From CAWCTD01 sp963798455 (GTDB lineage Bacteria; Acidobacteriota; Terriglobia; Bryobacterales; Bryobacteraceae): a stretch of 64,000 nt of DNA. Made by a program: the position numbers and the translations under genes. The notes beneath the pieces are model-generated. The model was not told the DNA's origin and searched no databases. It saw nothing but the letters and a program-made list of their open reading frames with translations. Shown piece after piece: positions 28,266-36,850 of the stretch. How positions within the stretch are numbered: position 1 is the first letter of the stretch; each line of letters opens with the position of its first letter. The stretch is taken from the NCBI GenBank assembly GCA_963798455.1, contig CAWCTD010000004.1:1302001-1366000 (forward strand). Reading direction: 5' to 3'.

Positions 28266-29579
28266 TCACTCCGGGAGGCGGCCCCGCTCCAGTCTGCCGC
28301 CTTCGCGGCGGTCCGCTCTCCACAGAAGCAGCGCAAAAATGAGACCGACGCCACCCAGGCTGCCGAACATCACCTGGCTGGCGGTGTAGCCGTGCGTCAC
28401 GTCGCGAAGCTGCCCATTGAGGAAGGGGAATAGCAGCAGCCCGGCGTTCTGTACGGCGGTCATGAGCCCGTAGGCGGTGCCGACCCTCTTCTGGTCGACA
28501 ATCAGCGGCACGGAGGGCCACAGGGCGGCCGGCACCAGCACGAAGGCGGCACCGAGCACGATCATCGGCAGGACCGGCGTGAGGGTGGTCAGTCCCATGA
28601 CGAGGTGGGCCGGAATCATCAGGAGCGAACCCAGGATCATGAGGCTGGCGCGGCGCCCGATGCGGTCCACGAGGTTTCCGGCGAATGGGGCGCAGAACAT
28701 GGAGGCGGTGATGATGATGGAGGTTGTTCCCTGCGCGGTCGTGAACATGTGAGTCAGGTTATAGAAAACCCCGGCCAGGAAGCCCATTCCTTCGCCAGAG
28801 GCCTGCGGGAGTCCCCACTTGTCGTGGAAGAAGTCGGTCGACAGGGCGGTGAAGGGAAAGATGGCGGAATAGAACGTGACGCACAGCATCGTCACAAACC
28901 AGTACGATGCCGGGAATTTTCGGGCGTCGGACAGCACGATTTTGTCACCCGCTCCCGCCTCGTGGAGGCCGAGAACCGGCTGCGCCCGGTGGTCGAGAAG
29001 CGTATAGACCCAGTTCGAGAGCAGTCCGAAGGCGCACAGGGCGGCGGCAATCCACAAAGCGCCCCGATAGCCCAGCCGCCCGGCAAGCAGCGCCATGGTA
29101 TTGAAAGAGAAGAGCGTCCCCAGGCGGCTCACGGTCAGGGTGACGCCGAAGGAAAGCGCCAGTTCCTTTCCGGTGAACCAGCGGGCCAGGATGGCGCTCT
29201 GGGCGACCACCAGCGACTCCGAGCCTATCCCGAAGACGATCCGGCCCACGTAGAGCAGGAGCAGGTTCGGCGCGAAAGCCACAACGGCCGCACCCGCCAG
29301 CACCAGGGCGGAGAACAACATGCTCGCCCGGCGCGTGCCGATACGATCGATCAGGAACCCGCCCAGCAGCACCGAAAAGAACGCGGCGACACTGTACATC
29401 GAGTACATCGTCCCGATAGAGCTTCGGTCCGTGTGGAACACCTGCATGAGCGTGTTCTCGATGGCGCCGACACTGTCGTAGGCGAAGTAGCTCCCGAACA
29501 GCATGAGGCTGGCGAAGGCGAGCACGGTGTAGCGATAGGCCTTGCCGGCAGGGTGGAATGGGCCTGGGATCGGTTTCAT
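28266..29579 (-). CDS. MFS transporter
   Basis: A 437-residue inner-membrane major facilitator protein with about 12 hydrophobic segments. The signature loop between helices 2 and 3 is GGFLIDRIGTRRASM, and the equivalent in the second half is GNLVDRIGRRASLM. The central loop (about residues 195-220) is hydrophilic. It is the last gene of a minus-strand set with two sugar-acid dehydratases, so it probably imports a sugar acid or its oligomer into the cytosol. That role is inferred from context. Start ATG at 29579, 29 bases after the FG-GAP gene stop. Confidence 0.9.
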   Translation of the reverse strand: MKPIPGPFHPAGKAYRYTVLAFASLMLFGSYFAYDSVGAIENTLMQVFHTDRSSIGTMYSMYSVAAFFSVLLGGFLIDRIGTRRASMLFSALVLAGAAVVAFAPNLLLLYVGRIVFGIGSESLVVAQSAILARWFTGKELALSFGVTLTVSRLGTLFSFNTMALLAGRLGYRGALWIAAALCAFGLLSNWVYTLLDHRAQPVLGLHEAGAGDKIVLSDARKFPASYWFVTMLCVTFYSAIFPFTALSTDFFHDKWGLPQASGEGMGFLAGVFYNLTHMFTTAQGTTSIIITASMFCAPFAGNLVDRIGRRASLMILGSLLMIPAHLVMGLTTLTPVLPMIVLGAAFVLVPAALWPSVPLIVDQKRVGTAYGLMTAVQNAGLLLFPFLNGQLRDVTHGYTASQVMFGSLGGVGLIFALLLWRADRREGGRLERGRLPE

Positions 29580-29608
29580 GTTCCAGTTACCGACCTGGTA
29601 TCAGTCGC

Positions 29609-30745
29609 TCAGCGCTCAGGGCCGAGGTTTTCGTACCACTTCAAGCTGGTCCCGCCGGTGCAGGCGAGGTCCGGGCGGCCATCCCCATTGAGGTCAGCGA
29701 CTGCGCAGGCCGCGGCGGGCATCTTGTCGTCCAGCACACGGCGGGTCCATTTTGTGCCCTCGGGATTGCCGGCCGAGTAAATGTAAGTCTTGCCGCCCGA
29801 GTTGCGATAGCCGGCGACGATCTCGTCCATGCCGTCGGCGTTCACGTCCGCAGTGAGAAGAGCGTGCGCCGTGTCGAAGGTGTCGTCTATCACGATCCGA
29901 TCCAATCCTTTGGCGCCTTCGCGGTACACGACCACCTGGTTGCCGTGCCAGGGCTCGAGTGCGCACAGAAAGCGGGCCTTGCCGAGGTGGCCCATGGCGA
30001 CGTCGCTCGATCCGCTCTTGGGCCAGGGGTCCGGATTGCCAGCAGCAAGCTGGGTGCGGGTCCAGTGCCCGTCGCCGCCGAGCTTGTAGAGATGGATTCC
30101 CTGAAAACTGGCGGCCAGAATCTCCTGACGCCCGTCGCCATCCCAGTCCCCGATGGCGATGCCGTGCTGAATGCCCTCGGTTTCATCCGAGATCAGTTCT
30201 CTCTTCCAGGAGCCCGGCCGGTAGTACACCAGCGGGACCTTCTCCCGATAATCCGGGGCGACGGCGCGAGCCCCGCCGAGGGGCGCGTTTACGGCGACCT
30301 TCCGGCCCGAGCCGTCGATGTCCGCCCAACGGATGCGGTGAGAAGAAGGGAGACGATCGATCTCTTTGATATCCCAGAGGTCGCGCGGGTCCTTGCCGGG
30401 CTGGAGAACGTGCACCATCCCGATGCTTTTGGTGGGCGCCATCGAGAAGGCGGTGGCGAGCACCAGTGTCGGGACGCCATCCCCGCCGGGGTCCCAGAAA
30501 TCGATATTGATCGGGGCCGAGAGGTTCCGGGCAATCACGTGGCGCTGCCAGCCGGGGTTCTCGAACCAAACCACCTCGCTCATGTTGTTGGCGAGCGCGA
30601 TGAGGTCCAGGCGGCGGTCCCGATTGAGGTCCGCCGCCACCACCTGGTAGGCGCCCTTGAGGTCCTCCGCGATGACGTGCTCGCGGAATTGAGGGATCGC
30701 AGTCATAGCTGCTGCTGTTGCCAAAACCACAAGTCTTGTAAGCAC
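29609..30745 (-). CDS. Secreted FG-GAP/VCBS repeat protein
   Basis: A 378-residue protein with a short hydrophobic N-terminus (MLTRLVVLATAAAMTAIP) consistent with a signal peptide. It has repeated calcium-binding-like blades: AADLNRDRRLDLI, GDWDGDGRQEIL, ADVNADGMDEIVAGY and ADLNGDGRPDLA. These point to an integrin-like beta-propeller found in extracellular binding proteins and some lyases. The start is GTG at 30745, four bases after the upstream dehydratase stop, so it is in the operon. Carbohydrate binding or an auxiliary catalytic role is possible; no catalytic motif is recognisable. Confidence 0.85.
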   Translation of the reverse strand: MLTRLVVLATAAAMTAIPQFREHVIAEDLKGAYQVVAADLNRDRRLDLIALANNMSEVVWFENPGWQRHVIARNLSAPINIDFWDPGGDGVPTLVLATAFSMAPTKSIGMVHVLQPGKDPRDLWDIKEIDRLPSSHRIRWADIDGSGRKVAVNAPLGGARAVAPDYREKVPLVYYRPGSWKRELISDETEGIQHGIAIGDWDGDGRQEILAASFQGIHLYKLGGDGHWTRTQLAAGNPDPWPKSGSSDVAMGHLGKARFLCALEPWHGNQVVVYREGAKGLDRIVIDDTFDTAHALLTADVNADGMDEIVAGYRNSGGKTYIYSAGNPEGTKWTRRVLDDKMPAAACAVADLNGDGRPDLACTGGTSLKWYENLGPER

Positions 30746-30749
30746 TTTT

Positions 30750-32024
30750 TTACCAATGCGTTACTGAGCCGTCGGGGCGAAGGTAGAATAGCTGGCGGCC
30801 GGCCGTGGTCACGGAACTGATGAACTTGACCTGCTTTAGATCCAGGGTGACTCCCAAACCGGGCCGCTCGTTGGTGTAAACCTTGCCGTTCTTGAAATCC
30901 AGGCACTCAGGCAAATACGGAATGGGGCGGTCCCCGTAGTTGAACTCGAACAGGACCGGACCGGAGAACGTGGACAGAAAATTCACCAGGGCTGCCGTGG
31001 CGATCGGTCCCGTGAAGTGCGGCACGATGCCCACCGAATGAGTCTCGCAAATCGCCGCCACTTTGGCCATCTCGGTGATGCCGCCGACGTTGGGGAGCGT
31101 GGCCCGGATGTAGTCGAGGTCGTGGTTCTCGACCAGCGTGTTGAAGTCATAGCGCTGGCCCCACTCTTCGCCGGCGGCCAGGGGGCAGGTGGTCATCTGC
31201 CGCAGCCTGGGGATGTCTTGATGAAAGTGCTCGTCGCGCACCGGGTCTTCCACCAGGTACGGCTCGTAGTCCTCGATCAGCCTGCAGCAGCGCAGTGCGT
31301 CGGGGTAATCAAACCTCTGGTGGAAGTCGATGGTGAAGTCGCCCTTGCTACCGATGCCTTCCCTCGCGGCCTTGCAAGCCGCCGCCACGTTGCGCACCTG
31401 CTCGTGCGTGTTGAAAACGTTGTCGGCTGTCCCGTCGCCCGCGCCCATGCGGTAGGCGCGATAGCCGGCCGCCATGGTCGCCGCGGCGCTCTCACGAATC
31501 CGAGCGAGAGGGTCGCCTTGCGGTCGCCCGCCGCCGCCGCGCGCGCCACCCTGCTGCCCGGGCGGGCGGACATTGCTGGTGTTGTAGCACTCGCAGTAGT
31601 TGCGGACCGCCCCGCCCAGGATCTGGTGGACCGGCAGTTGCAGGGCTTTCCCCTTGATGTCCCACAGGGCAAGGTCCATGGCGCCCTGGGCGTGGATCTT
31701 CTCCCGGCCCGGCGGGTAGAACCACGCGACATACATCTCCTGCCATATCCGCTCGATGTGAAAGGGATCCTGGCCAATCATGCTCCCGGCGCACTGTTCC
31801 AGGGTGTCCCTGACTCCTCCTTCACCGATTCCAGTGATGCCGATGTCCGTCTCTACCGTGACAACCATGTTGCTCTGATTGAACGTGCGGTTCAGGTTGG
31901 GCGGCTCGTAGATATTGACTTTGGTGATCTTAGCTTTAGGAAGCGCCGCGTCCAGACGGCGGGGACGGACCAAGCCGGCCACCGGAGCAACGGCCAACGA
32001 TTTCAGAAATGATCTTCGAAACAT
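30750..32024 (-). CDS. Enolase-superfamily sugar-acid dehydratase with Tat signal (paralogue 1)
   Basis: A 424-residue mandelate racemase/muconate lactonizing enzyme-type protein, probably dehydrating an aldonic or uronic acid. The N-terminus MFRRSFLKSLAVAP is a strong twin-arginine motif. The capping domain starts ITKVNIYEPPN. Metal ligands are suggested by FTIDFHQRFD, YLVEDPVRDEH and LAAGEEWG, with a later HFTGPI. It is closely similar to 33173-34525 with a DUF362 gene between them. It has a short glycine-rich insertion (about 170-185, GGARGGGGRPQG) where paralogue 2 has a longer one. The specific substrate is unknown. Confidence 0.87.
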   Translation of the reverse strand: MFRRSFLKSLAVAPVAGLVRPRRLDAALPKAKITKVNIYEPPNLNRTFNQSNMVVTVETDIGITGIGEGGVRDTLEQCAGSMIGQDPFHIERIWQEMYVAWFYPPGREKIHAQGAMDLALWDIKGKALQLPVHQILGGAVRNYCECYNTSNVRPPGQQGGARGGGGRPQGDPLARIRESAAATMAAGYRAYRMGAGDGTADNVFNTHEQVRNVAAACKAAREGIGSKGDFTIDFHQRFDYPDALRCCRLIEDYEPYLVEDPVRDEHFHQDIPRLRQMTTCPLAAGEEWGQRYDFNTLVENHDLDYIRATLPNVGGITEMAKVAAICETHSVGIVPHFTGPIATAALVNFLSTFSGPVLFEFNYGDRPIPYLPECLDFKNGKVYTNERPGLGVTLDLKQVKFISSVTTAGRQLFYLRPDGSVTHW

Positions 32025-32041
32025 GATTCATCTCCCTTTGA

Positions 32042-33157
32042 CTACGAGCCGCGGCGCTGTCCGCCCCGGCCGAACCCTTGGTCTGGCACCATCGGCCCCA
32101 TCCACTGCAGATGGAGGTTGACGTTGGGGTGAAGCCTGTACGCCCTCTTCAGCGAGGCAATGGTCTCGCCACGAACGTCGATCTTAGCGATATCGTAGTT
32201 TCCGAGGCCGAACTCATCGCAGTACTGCAGATAGCCGACCCAGGTGGGATCGATCCCCATGAGTTCAGTCGCCACGCGGTCCGCGGCGACGTAGTCCATC
32301 GAAGCGAAGGCAATGCGATGGGGCACGGGCTGACCGGAAACCGGACCGTCGCCTTCCATGCCCTCGTAGCCATCCACCACCGTGGCGCCCCAGAAAGGAG
32401 CCATCTTCTGCGCCACCAGGAGCATGTTGTAGTTCATCTGGTGCGGGCCTGCGTGGAACTTCTGCTTGTCGGTCCAGCGGGTGTCCTTCCTGCCGCTGCG
32501 CAGCGTCCCGCCGACGACCATGTTTTTGACCGCCGCGGTCATCACCACGGCGTTGTGCATCTTGGGGATGCACGGGTCGATGATGAACACATCGGGATCG
32601 AGCAGGCGCTTGGCGATGCGGATCATTTGTGGATGGACGTTGTAAGTGATGATCCCCATGGGCACGAACAGGCCCTCATCGTTCAGGTCCACCAGGCTGA
32701 CCTTCCGCGAGGCAAACTCCTTAGCCAGTTGGTTGTACTTAAAATTCTCGAATCCCTGGTTGGTGTCGCCGGAGGCAGACTCGGCGATCACGATGGGACC
32801 CTTGAACCGAGGGCCCAGATACTCCAGGATGGCGCGGAGCGTGTCCGCATGAGTGGAGGCTAGTTGGATGGTGACGCTGGTCAGGTTCGGCTTGATAAGG
32901 ACGGACTTCTTGCGCTGCAAGGCGGGGCGCAGCTCGGCGTCGATGCCCATGAGGGCGTCGTAGACCATCTTGCCGCGGTTCTCGCCCTTGACCAGGGACA
33001 CGGTAGATCGCCGGTTGGTCGGCACGATCGGCGCCGGGGGGAGTTGCAGTTGTGGGTTCGGCGGCTGCTGCGACAGGAGAGGAGCGCCGCCGGCCAGCCC
33101 GAGCGCGCCGGCGCCGGCGAAACGGAACAAGTTTCTCCGGGACAAATCCTTGAGCAC
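32042..33157 (-). CDS. DUF362 protein with Tat-like signal
   Basis: A 371-residue protein. The leader MLKDLSRRNLFRFAGAGALGLAGG looks like a twin-arginine signal. The body has DUF362 features: KKSVLIKPNLTS (about 85), GPIVIAESASGD, DVFIIDPCIPKMHNAVVMTAAVKNMVVG and ASMDYVAADRVATELMGIDP near the end. DUF362 proteins are often iron-sulfur-associated and of unknown function; no ferredoxin CxxCxxC motif is present here. It lies between two enolase-superfamily paralogues with gaps of 15-17 bases, so it is surely cotranscribed. I propose no function. Confidence 0.86.
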   Translation of the reverse strand: MLKDLSRRNLFRFAGAGALGLAGGAPLLSQQPPNPQLQLPPAPIVPTNRRSTVSLVKGENRGKMVYDALMGIDAELRPALQRKKSVLIKPNLTSVTIQLASTHADTLRAILEYLGPRFKGPIVIAESASGDTNQGFENFKYNQLAKEFASRKVSLVDLNDEGLFVPMGIITYNVHPQMIRIAKRLLDPDVFIIDPCIPKMHNAVVMTAAVKNMVVGGTLRSGRKDTRWTDKQKFHAGPHQMNYNMLLVAQKMAPFWGATVVDGYEGMEGDGPVSGQPVPHRIAFASMDYVAADRVATELMGIDPTWVGYLQYCDEFGLGNYDIAKIDVRGETIASLKRAYRLHPNVNLHLQWMGPMVPDQGFGRGGQRRGS

Positions 33158-33172
33158 GTGCTGCCTCCTTGA

Positions 33173-34525
33173 CTACCAGTGCGTCACCGAGCCGTCGGGG
33201 CGCAGGTAGAGCCGCTGCCCGCCGACCGTTGTGACTTCGCTGATGAGTTTCACCTGCTTCACGTCGAGTGTGACGCCGAGACCGGGCCGGTCGTTGGTGT
33301 AGAGCTTGCCGGCCTTGAAATCCAGGCACTCGGGCAGGTAGGGGATAGCGCGGTCTCCGTAATTGTATTCGAACAGGACCGGGCCCGAGAACGTGGACAG
33401 GCAGTTCACCTGAGCCGCCGTGGAGATGGGTCCCGTGAAGTGCGGGACGATGCCTACCGAGTGCGTTTCGCAAAGGGCCGCCACCTTCATCATCTCGGTG
33501 ATGCCGCCGACGTTGGGGAGCGGTACGCGAATGTAGTCGATGTCGTGGTTCTCGACCAACGTGTTGAAGTCCCAGCGCTGGCCCCATTCCTCACCGGCGG
33601 CCAGCGGGCAAGTAGTCATCCGCCTCAGTTTCGGAATGTCTTCCAGGAAATGCTCGTCGCGCACCGGGTCTTCGACCAGGTAGGGCTCATAGTCCTCGAT
33701 CAGCCTGCAGCAGCGCAAGGCGTCGATGAAGTCGAACTTCTGGTGGAAGTCGATGGTGAACTCGCCTTTGCTGCCGACGCCTTCCCGGGCTGCCTTGCAG
33801 GCCTGGGCCACCAGGCGCACCCGTTCGTGGGTATTAAAGACGTTGTCGGGAATGGCGCCTCCGATAGACGCGTCCATGCGGTAGGCACGGTAGCCGGCGG
33901 CCATGGTGGCTTCGGCGCCGCGGCGAATATTCTCGAACGGATCGCCGCCCTGCCCTCCGCCTCCTCCTCCGCGCCGCGCGCCGCCCTCCTGCCCCGCTCC
34001 GCCACGGGCGCCACCCTGCTGAGCGCCGCCGCGGCCACGGCCGCCGCCACCTTCCGCCCCGCCGGGCCGGACGTTACCCGTCGCGTAGCACTCGATGAAA
34101 TTCCGCACCGATCCACTTAGGACCTCGTGGACCGGGAGCTTCAGGGCCTTACCCTTGATGTCCCACAAGGCAAGGTCCATGGCGCCCTGGGCGTGGATCT
34201 TCTCGCGACCGGGCGGGTAGAACCAACCGTCGTACATCTCCTGCCAGATGCGCTCGATGTGAAAGGGATCCTGGCCGATCATGTTCCCGGCACACTGTTC
34301 CAGGGTGTCCCTGACTCCTCCTTCACCAATTCCGGTGATGCCGATGTCCGTCTCTACCGTGACGACCATGTTGCTCTGGTTGAACGTGCGGTTCAGGTTG
34401 GGCGGCTCGTAGATATTAACTTTGGTGATCTTGGCTTTAGGAAGCGCCGCGTCCAGGCGCAAAGGGCGAATGAGGCCGGCAGCCGGGGCGACGGCCAACG
34501 ACTTCAGAAACGATCTTCGAAACAT
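33173..34525 (-). CDS. Enolase-superfamily sugar-acid dehydratase with Tat signal and RGG-rich insertion (paralogue 2)
   Basis: A 450-residue paralogue of 30750-32024 with the same Tat motif (MFRRSFLKSLAVAP) and the same ligand motifs (FTIDFHQKFD, YLVEDPVRDEH, LAAGEEWG, HFTGPI). It differs mainly by a low-complexity insertion of roughly 45 residues made of Gly, Arg, Ala and Gln (about 155-200, for example GGRGRGGAQQGGARGG) in place of about 15 residues in paralogue 1. The two genes flank a DUF362 gene, pointing to a tandem duplication. It is the first gene of the minus-strand operon; the integrated element begins 46 bases upstream, so its native promoter region may be split. Confidence 0.87.
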   Translation of the reverse strand: MFRRSFLKSLAVAPAAGLIRPLRLDAALPKAKITKVNIYEPPNLNRTFNQSNMVVTVETDIGITGIGEGGVRDTLEQCAGNMIGQDPFHIERIWQEMYDGWFYPPGREKIHAQGAMDLALWDIKGKALKLPVHEVLSGSVRNFIECYATGNVRPGGAEGGGGRGRGGAQQGGARGGAGQEGGARRGGGGGGQGGDPFENIRRGAEATMAAGYRAYRMDASIGGAIPDNVFNTHERVRLVAQACKAAREGVGSKGEFTIDFHQKFDFIDALRCCRLIEDYEPYLVEDPVRDEHFLEDIPKLRRMTTCPLAAGEEWGQRWDFNTLVENHDIDYIRVPLPNVGGITEMMKVAALCETHSVGIVPHFTGPISTAAQVNCLSTFSGPVLFEYNYGDRAIPYLPECLDFKAGKLYTNDRPGLGVTLDVKQVKLISEVTTVGGQRLYLRPDGSVTHW

Positions 34526-34570
34526 AGCGCGAGTCCTCTCGGACGGGTACCCTGACCTGGCATACCCGCT

Positions 34571-34591
34571 GGGGGCAAGTATATCCCAAAC
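34571..34591. repeat. Left attachment site core (attL)
   Basis: 21 bases identical to 45458-45478. The flanking bases differ on both sides. It lies 36 bases from the integrase stop codon, a common arrangement. Confidence 0.85.
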
Positions 34592-34627
34592 TGGAGATCC
34601 GCGCTGAAAACACGCAACTTATTGATT

Positions 34628-35782
34628 CTACGAAGCCCTAGAAAGGCCAGAAGTACCAGAAAAGCGCCGTTTCTGTACATTCTTGTACACGCTTTGCGGC
34701 ATGAAGTCGAGCTTCGCCGTCGCCGCGTCCAGGATGCGCTGGAAGCTCTCGATGTAGGGGGCGTAGTGCTTCTCCGTGGTCTGGAGGCTGGCATGGCCGA
34801 GCAGCAGTTGAACCGTCCGTATGTCTTCGCCCTTCTCCAGCAGCCGCACGGAGAACGTATCTCGGAAGCGGTGAGGATGCCCCTTCACCTTGGCCAAACT
34901 CAGCACCCGCTCGATCATGTGGCGGGCTTTTCCCGTCGCCGTAGCCAACTTCGACTTCCCCGACCAGAAGAAGTACTCACCCTTGAGCGGCAGAGCCGCC
35001 AGCGCATCGACAGCCGGTTGCCCGAGGCGCACATATAGCATCACGCCGGTCTTCATGATCCTCAGCAGGAGTTTGCCCGTGCCGAGGTCCACCGCCGTGC
35101 GCCTCACCTGCACGGCGTCGGAGATCCGCAGCCCCGAGTACAGGAGCAAGAAGCAGAACGCCCGCGCCTTCGCCCGCGTGAACTCCACCGGAGCCACGCC
35201 ATGACGAAGGTGCCCGCAAGCCTCCAGGATCTTCTCGATTTGCTCTTGGGTAAACGGCATGGTGGGAGACCCGTCGACGCGAATCGGCGAGAGCTTCTTC
35301 GCGTGGTTGGCATCCATCCATTCACGATCCAGGGCGAAGGCGCAGAACGCCCGGAGAGCTTCCAGTTCTTTCGCGCTGGTCGATGCCGCCACCTTCCTGC
35401 CGGCCCTGAAGCCCGTGAGCGTTCCCAGGTCGATCTGGTCTACGGCGGTGATGCCCGTACCCTCGCAGAAGGCCCGCAGGTGCTCCAGGCTATTGCTGTA
35501 GCTCATGACCGTTGATTCCTTCAGCTTCCGCGCCCGGCAGTCGCCGAGGTACGACTCGATCGCCGCCTTCACGCTCTTGGGCGCCGCGAGCTGCCGCGGC
35601 TTCTCCTCCCACTTGGCGATCCGCTTCCCGGCCCTCGCCCAATCCCTGGCGCCCACGGACCTCCGCACGATCTTGCCGTCCAACTCGCCGTAGGCCCAGA
35701 TCGGGCAGGAGCAGGCCGTGTAGTCTTGCCCGTCTTTGCGGTGCGGGCACTTCGTCGCGTGCCTGCGGTACAAGTTCATCAT
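34628..35782 (-). CDS. int: Tyrosine recombinase integrase
   Basis: A 384-residue site-specific recombinase expected to integrate and excise the element. The N-terminus has a Cys/His pattern (HATKCPHRKDGQDYTACSCP, about 8-27) suggesting a small zinc-binding arm domain. A SAM-like core-binding domain follows (AAIESYLGDCRARKLKESTVMSYSNSL). The catalytic domain has R in LLLYSGLRISDAVQ, H-x-x-R in HPHRFRDTFSVRLL, H in LLGHASLQTTE and Tyr in KHYAPY. I chose the ATG at 35782 with AAGGAGG seven bases upstream; the frame extends further but as low-complexity sequence overlapping another gene. It is coupled by ATGA to the basic protein gene upstream. Confidence 0.93.
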   Translation of the reverse strand: MMNLYRRHATKCPHRKDGQDYTACSCPIWAYGELDGKIVRRSVGARDWARAGKRIAKWEEKPRQLAAPKSVKAAIESYLGDCRARKLKESTVMSYSNSLEHLRAFCEGTGITAVDQIDLGTLTGFRAGRKVAASTSAKELEALRAFCAFALDREWMDANHAKKLSPIRVDGSPTMPFTQEQIEKILEACGHLRHGVAPVEFTRAKARAFCFLLLYSGLRISDAVQVRRTAVDLGTGKLLLRIMKTGVMLYVRLGQPAVDALAALPLKGEYFFWSGKSKLATATGKARHMIERVLSLAKVKGHPHRFRDTFSVRLLEKGEDIRTVQLLLGHASLQTTEKHYAPYIESFQRILDAATAKLDFMPQSVYKNVQKRRFSGTSGLSRAS

Positions 35783-36054
35783 GACGCGCCTCCTTCTCGT
35801 CCTTTGCCGCGTCGCGACGGGTCGGCGGGACGGGAACCACTGCTCCCGCGCTTCCGCCTCGGCCTCAGGCCTCCCTGCGCCGCGGGCAGGGCCTTCTCGG
35901 CCCTCCGCCTCTCCCGCGCCTTCCGGCTCCGCACCTTCGCGGATGCCGCCGCGGCCTTCTTCGCGCGGGCCACGCGCCGCCTCTTGCTCATGCTGAGCGC
36001 GGCCGCGTGGCCGCCCTTCGTTCCCTGAATCCTCAAGAACTCCAGATGGTCCAT
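35779..36054 (-). CDS. Very basic small protein coupled to integrase
   Basis: A 91-residue protein starting MDHLEFLRIQGTKGGH, then an Arg/Lys/Ala-rich stretch (SKRRRVARAKKAAAASAKV, RSRKARERRRAEKAL) to the end. Such composition suggests nucleic-acid binding. The ATG at 36054 has AAGGAGG nine bases upstream, and the stop overlaps the integrase start as ATGA, so the two are translationally coupled. By position it could be an excision or integration cofactor, but no excisionase fold is visible. This role is inference. Confidence 0.65.
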   Translation of the reverse strand: MDHLEFLRIQGTKGGHAAALSMSKRRRVARAKKAAAASAKVRSRKARERRRAEKALPAAQGGLRPRRKRGSSGSRPADPSRRGKGREGGAS

Positions 36055-36076
36055 AGGTCGGAACCTCCTTAGGTCC

Positions 36077-36116
36077 AGCTTGCCTGCCAAGCTCTGGACA
36101 TCGCTTGCCTAGCAAG
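36077..36116. promoter_or_regulatory. Paired operator-like palindromes in divergent region
   Basis: Two related imperfect palindromes, AGCTTGCCTGCCAAGCT (36077-36093) and CTTGCCTAGCAAG (36104-36116), about 25 bases centre to centre. They lie between the leftward integrase operon (start 36054) and a rightward gene (start 36167), where a repressor would control both. Confidence 0.5.
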
Positions 36117-36166
36117 ATACATTGTGACCCTGGCACCCCGGCGGTGTCCAGAGAAAGGAGGACGAG

Positions 36167-36424
36167 ATGAAAACCGTGCGTGAGCCGCCGGCGCCCTTGA
36201 CGCCGGAGCTGTTCTGCGCCGTGAACAAAGCCATCTGGGAGGTCAGCATCCAAGAAGGCAAGATCCCCAGAGCCGCCAGGCGGGTCCTGCGGAGCGTGGT
36301 GTTCGGATGCGAATACTCACCGCGCGACGTTGAGACGCTCGGGCGCCACTTCGACCGGATGGAGCGCGAGAAGGCTTCCCCCGCGCCGAAGGCGGGGAAC
36401 CTCGTCGCGTTTCCTGCCGCTTGA
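36167..36424 (+). CDS. Small protein of unknown function
   Basis: 85 residues, starting MKTVREPPAPLTPELFCAVNKAIWEV, with GGAGGA six bases before the ATG. It is the only well-supported rightward gene in the element and is divergent from the integrase operon across operator-like palindromes, a typical place for a regulator. I see no clear helix-turn-helix. The sequence is mixed alpha-helical and charged and has no membrane segment. Function unknown. Confidence 0.65.
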   Translation: MKTVREPPAPLTPELFCAVNKAIWEVSIQEGKIPRAARRVLRSVVFGCEYSPRDVETLGRHFDRMEREKASPAPKAGNLVAFPAA

Positions 36425-36478
36425 CCCTTCGCCCGCCCGGCCGTCGAGAAGCGGCCGGGCGCCCTTCCTTGGCACTCC

Positions 36479-36850
36479 TCACTTCAAGCGCGCGCAGCCC
36501 TCGGGGTTCTTGTTCTTCACCGCGCGAGCAGCTTCTATCGACCAGCGGGAGAGCCCGACGGCCTCAGCCGCGAGCTGAGTTGCCTCACCAGCGATCGCCT
36601 GCCCAGAATTCTGGGCAGGCGATCGACCCCCTCGTAAACCGGGCACAGCAGTCACCAGTCGTTTCTTCAGTTCCTCATGTAGCATCGGCACCATCTCCAC
36701 GCCAACGGATGCCCGCTGGCCCGGGGTAAGGTGCCGCCTGTGCAGGTTCTTCGCCACCACGTAGAGCGTCGGGGAACCACAGGAGCCATCCCACCGGATG
36801 AAGCGCGGTGCTATACTCTCATCACACCTTGACCAAGATCCGCCCGCACA
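36479..36850 (-). pseudogene. Remnant of a ParB-like phage DNA-binding protein
   Basis: The minus-strand frame reads APRFIRWDGSCGSPTLYVV then AKNLHRRHLTPGQRA, strongly like the ParB-like proteins seen in phages, where a GRILDGRNR segment should precede. GRIL occurs just upstream (about 36834-36848) in a different frame. Downstream the frame passes through a palindrome and ends at KNKNPEGCARLK, short of the usual C-terminus. The frame break, missing N-terminal half and early stop indicate decay. A shorter product from a GTG at 36760 (93 residues) could still be made. Confidence 0.6.
36592..36625. repeat. Perfect 34-bp palindrome
   Basis: The sequence CGATCGCCTGCCCAGAA is followed immediately by its exact complement (arms of 17 bases, no loop, centre GAATTC). 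It lies inside the ParB-like remnant where the relatives have unrelated sequence. As RNA it would form a very stable hairpin; as DNA it could be a dimer binding site. Confidence 0.9.

Noticed and set aside
34560..34600. tRNA gene as integration target of the element
   Set aside because: The 21-bp att core and flanks have no tRNA-like T-loop or acceptor pairing; the site is an intergenic leader upstream of the VWFA gene.
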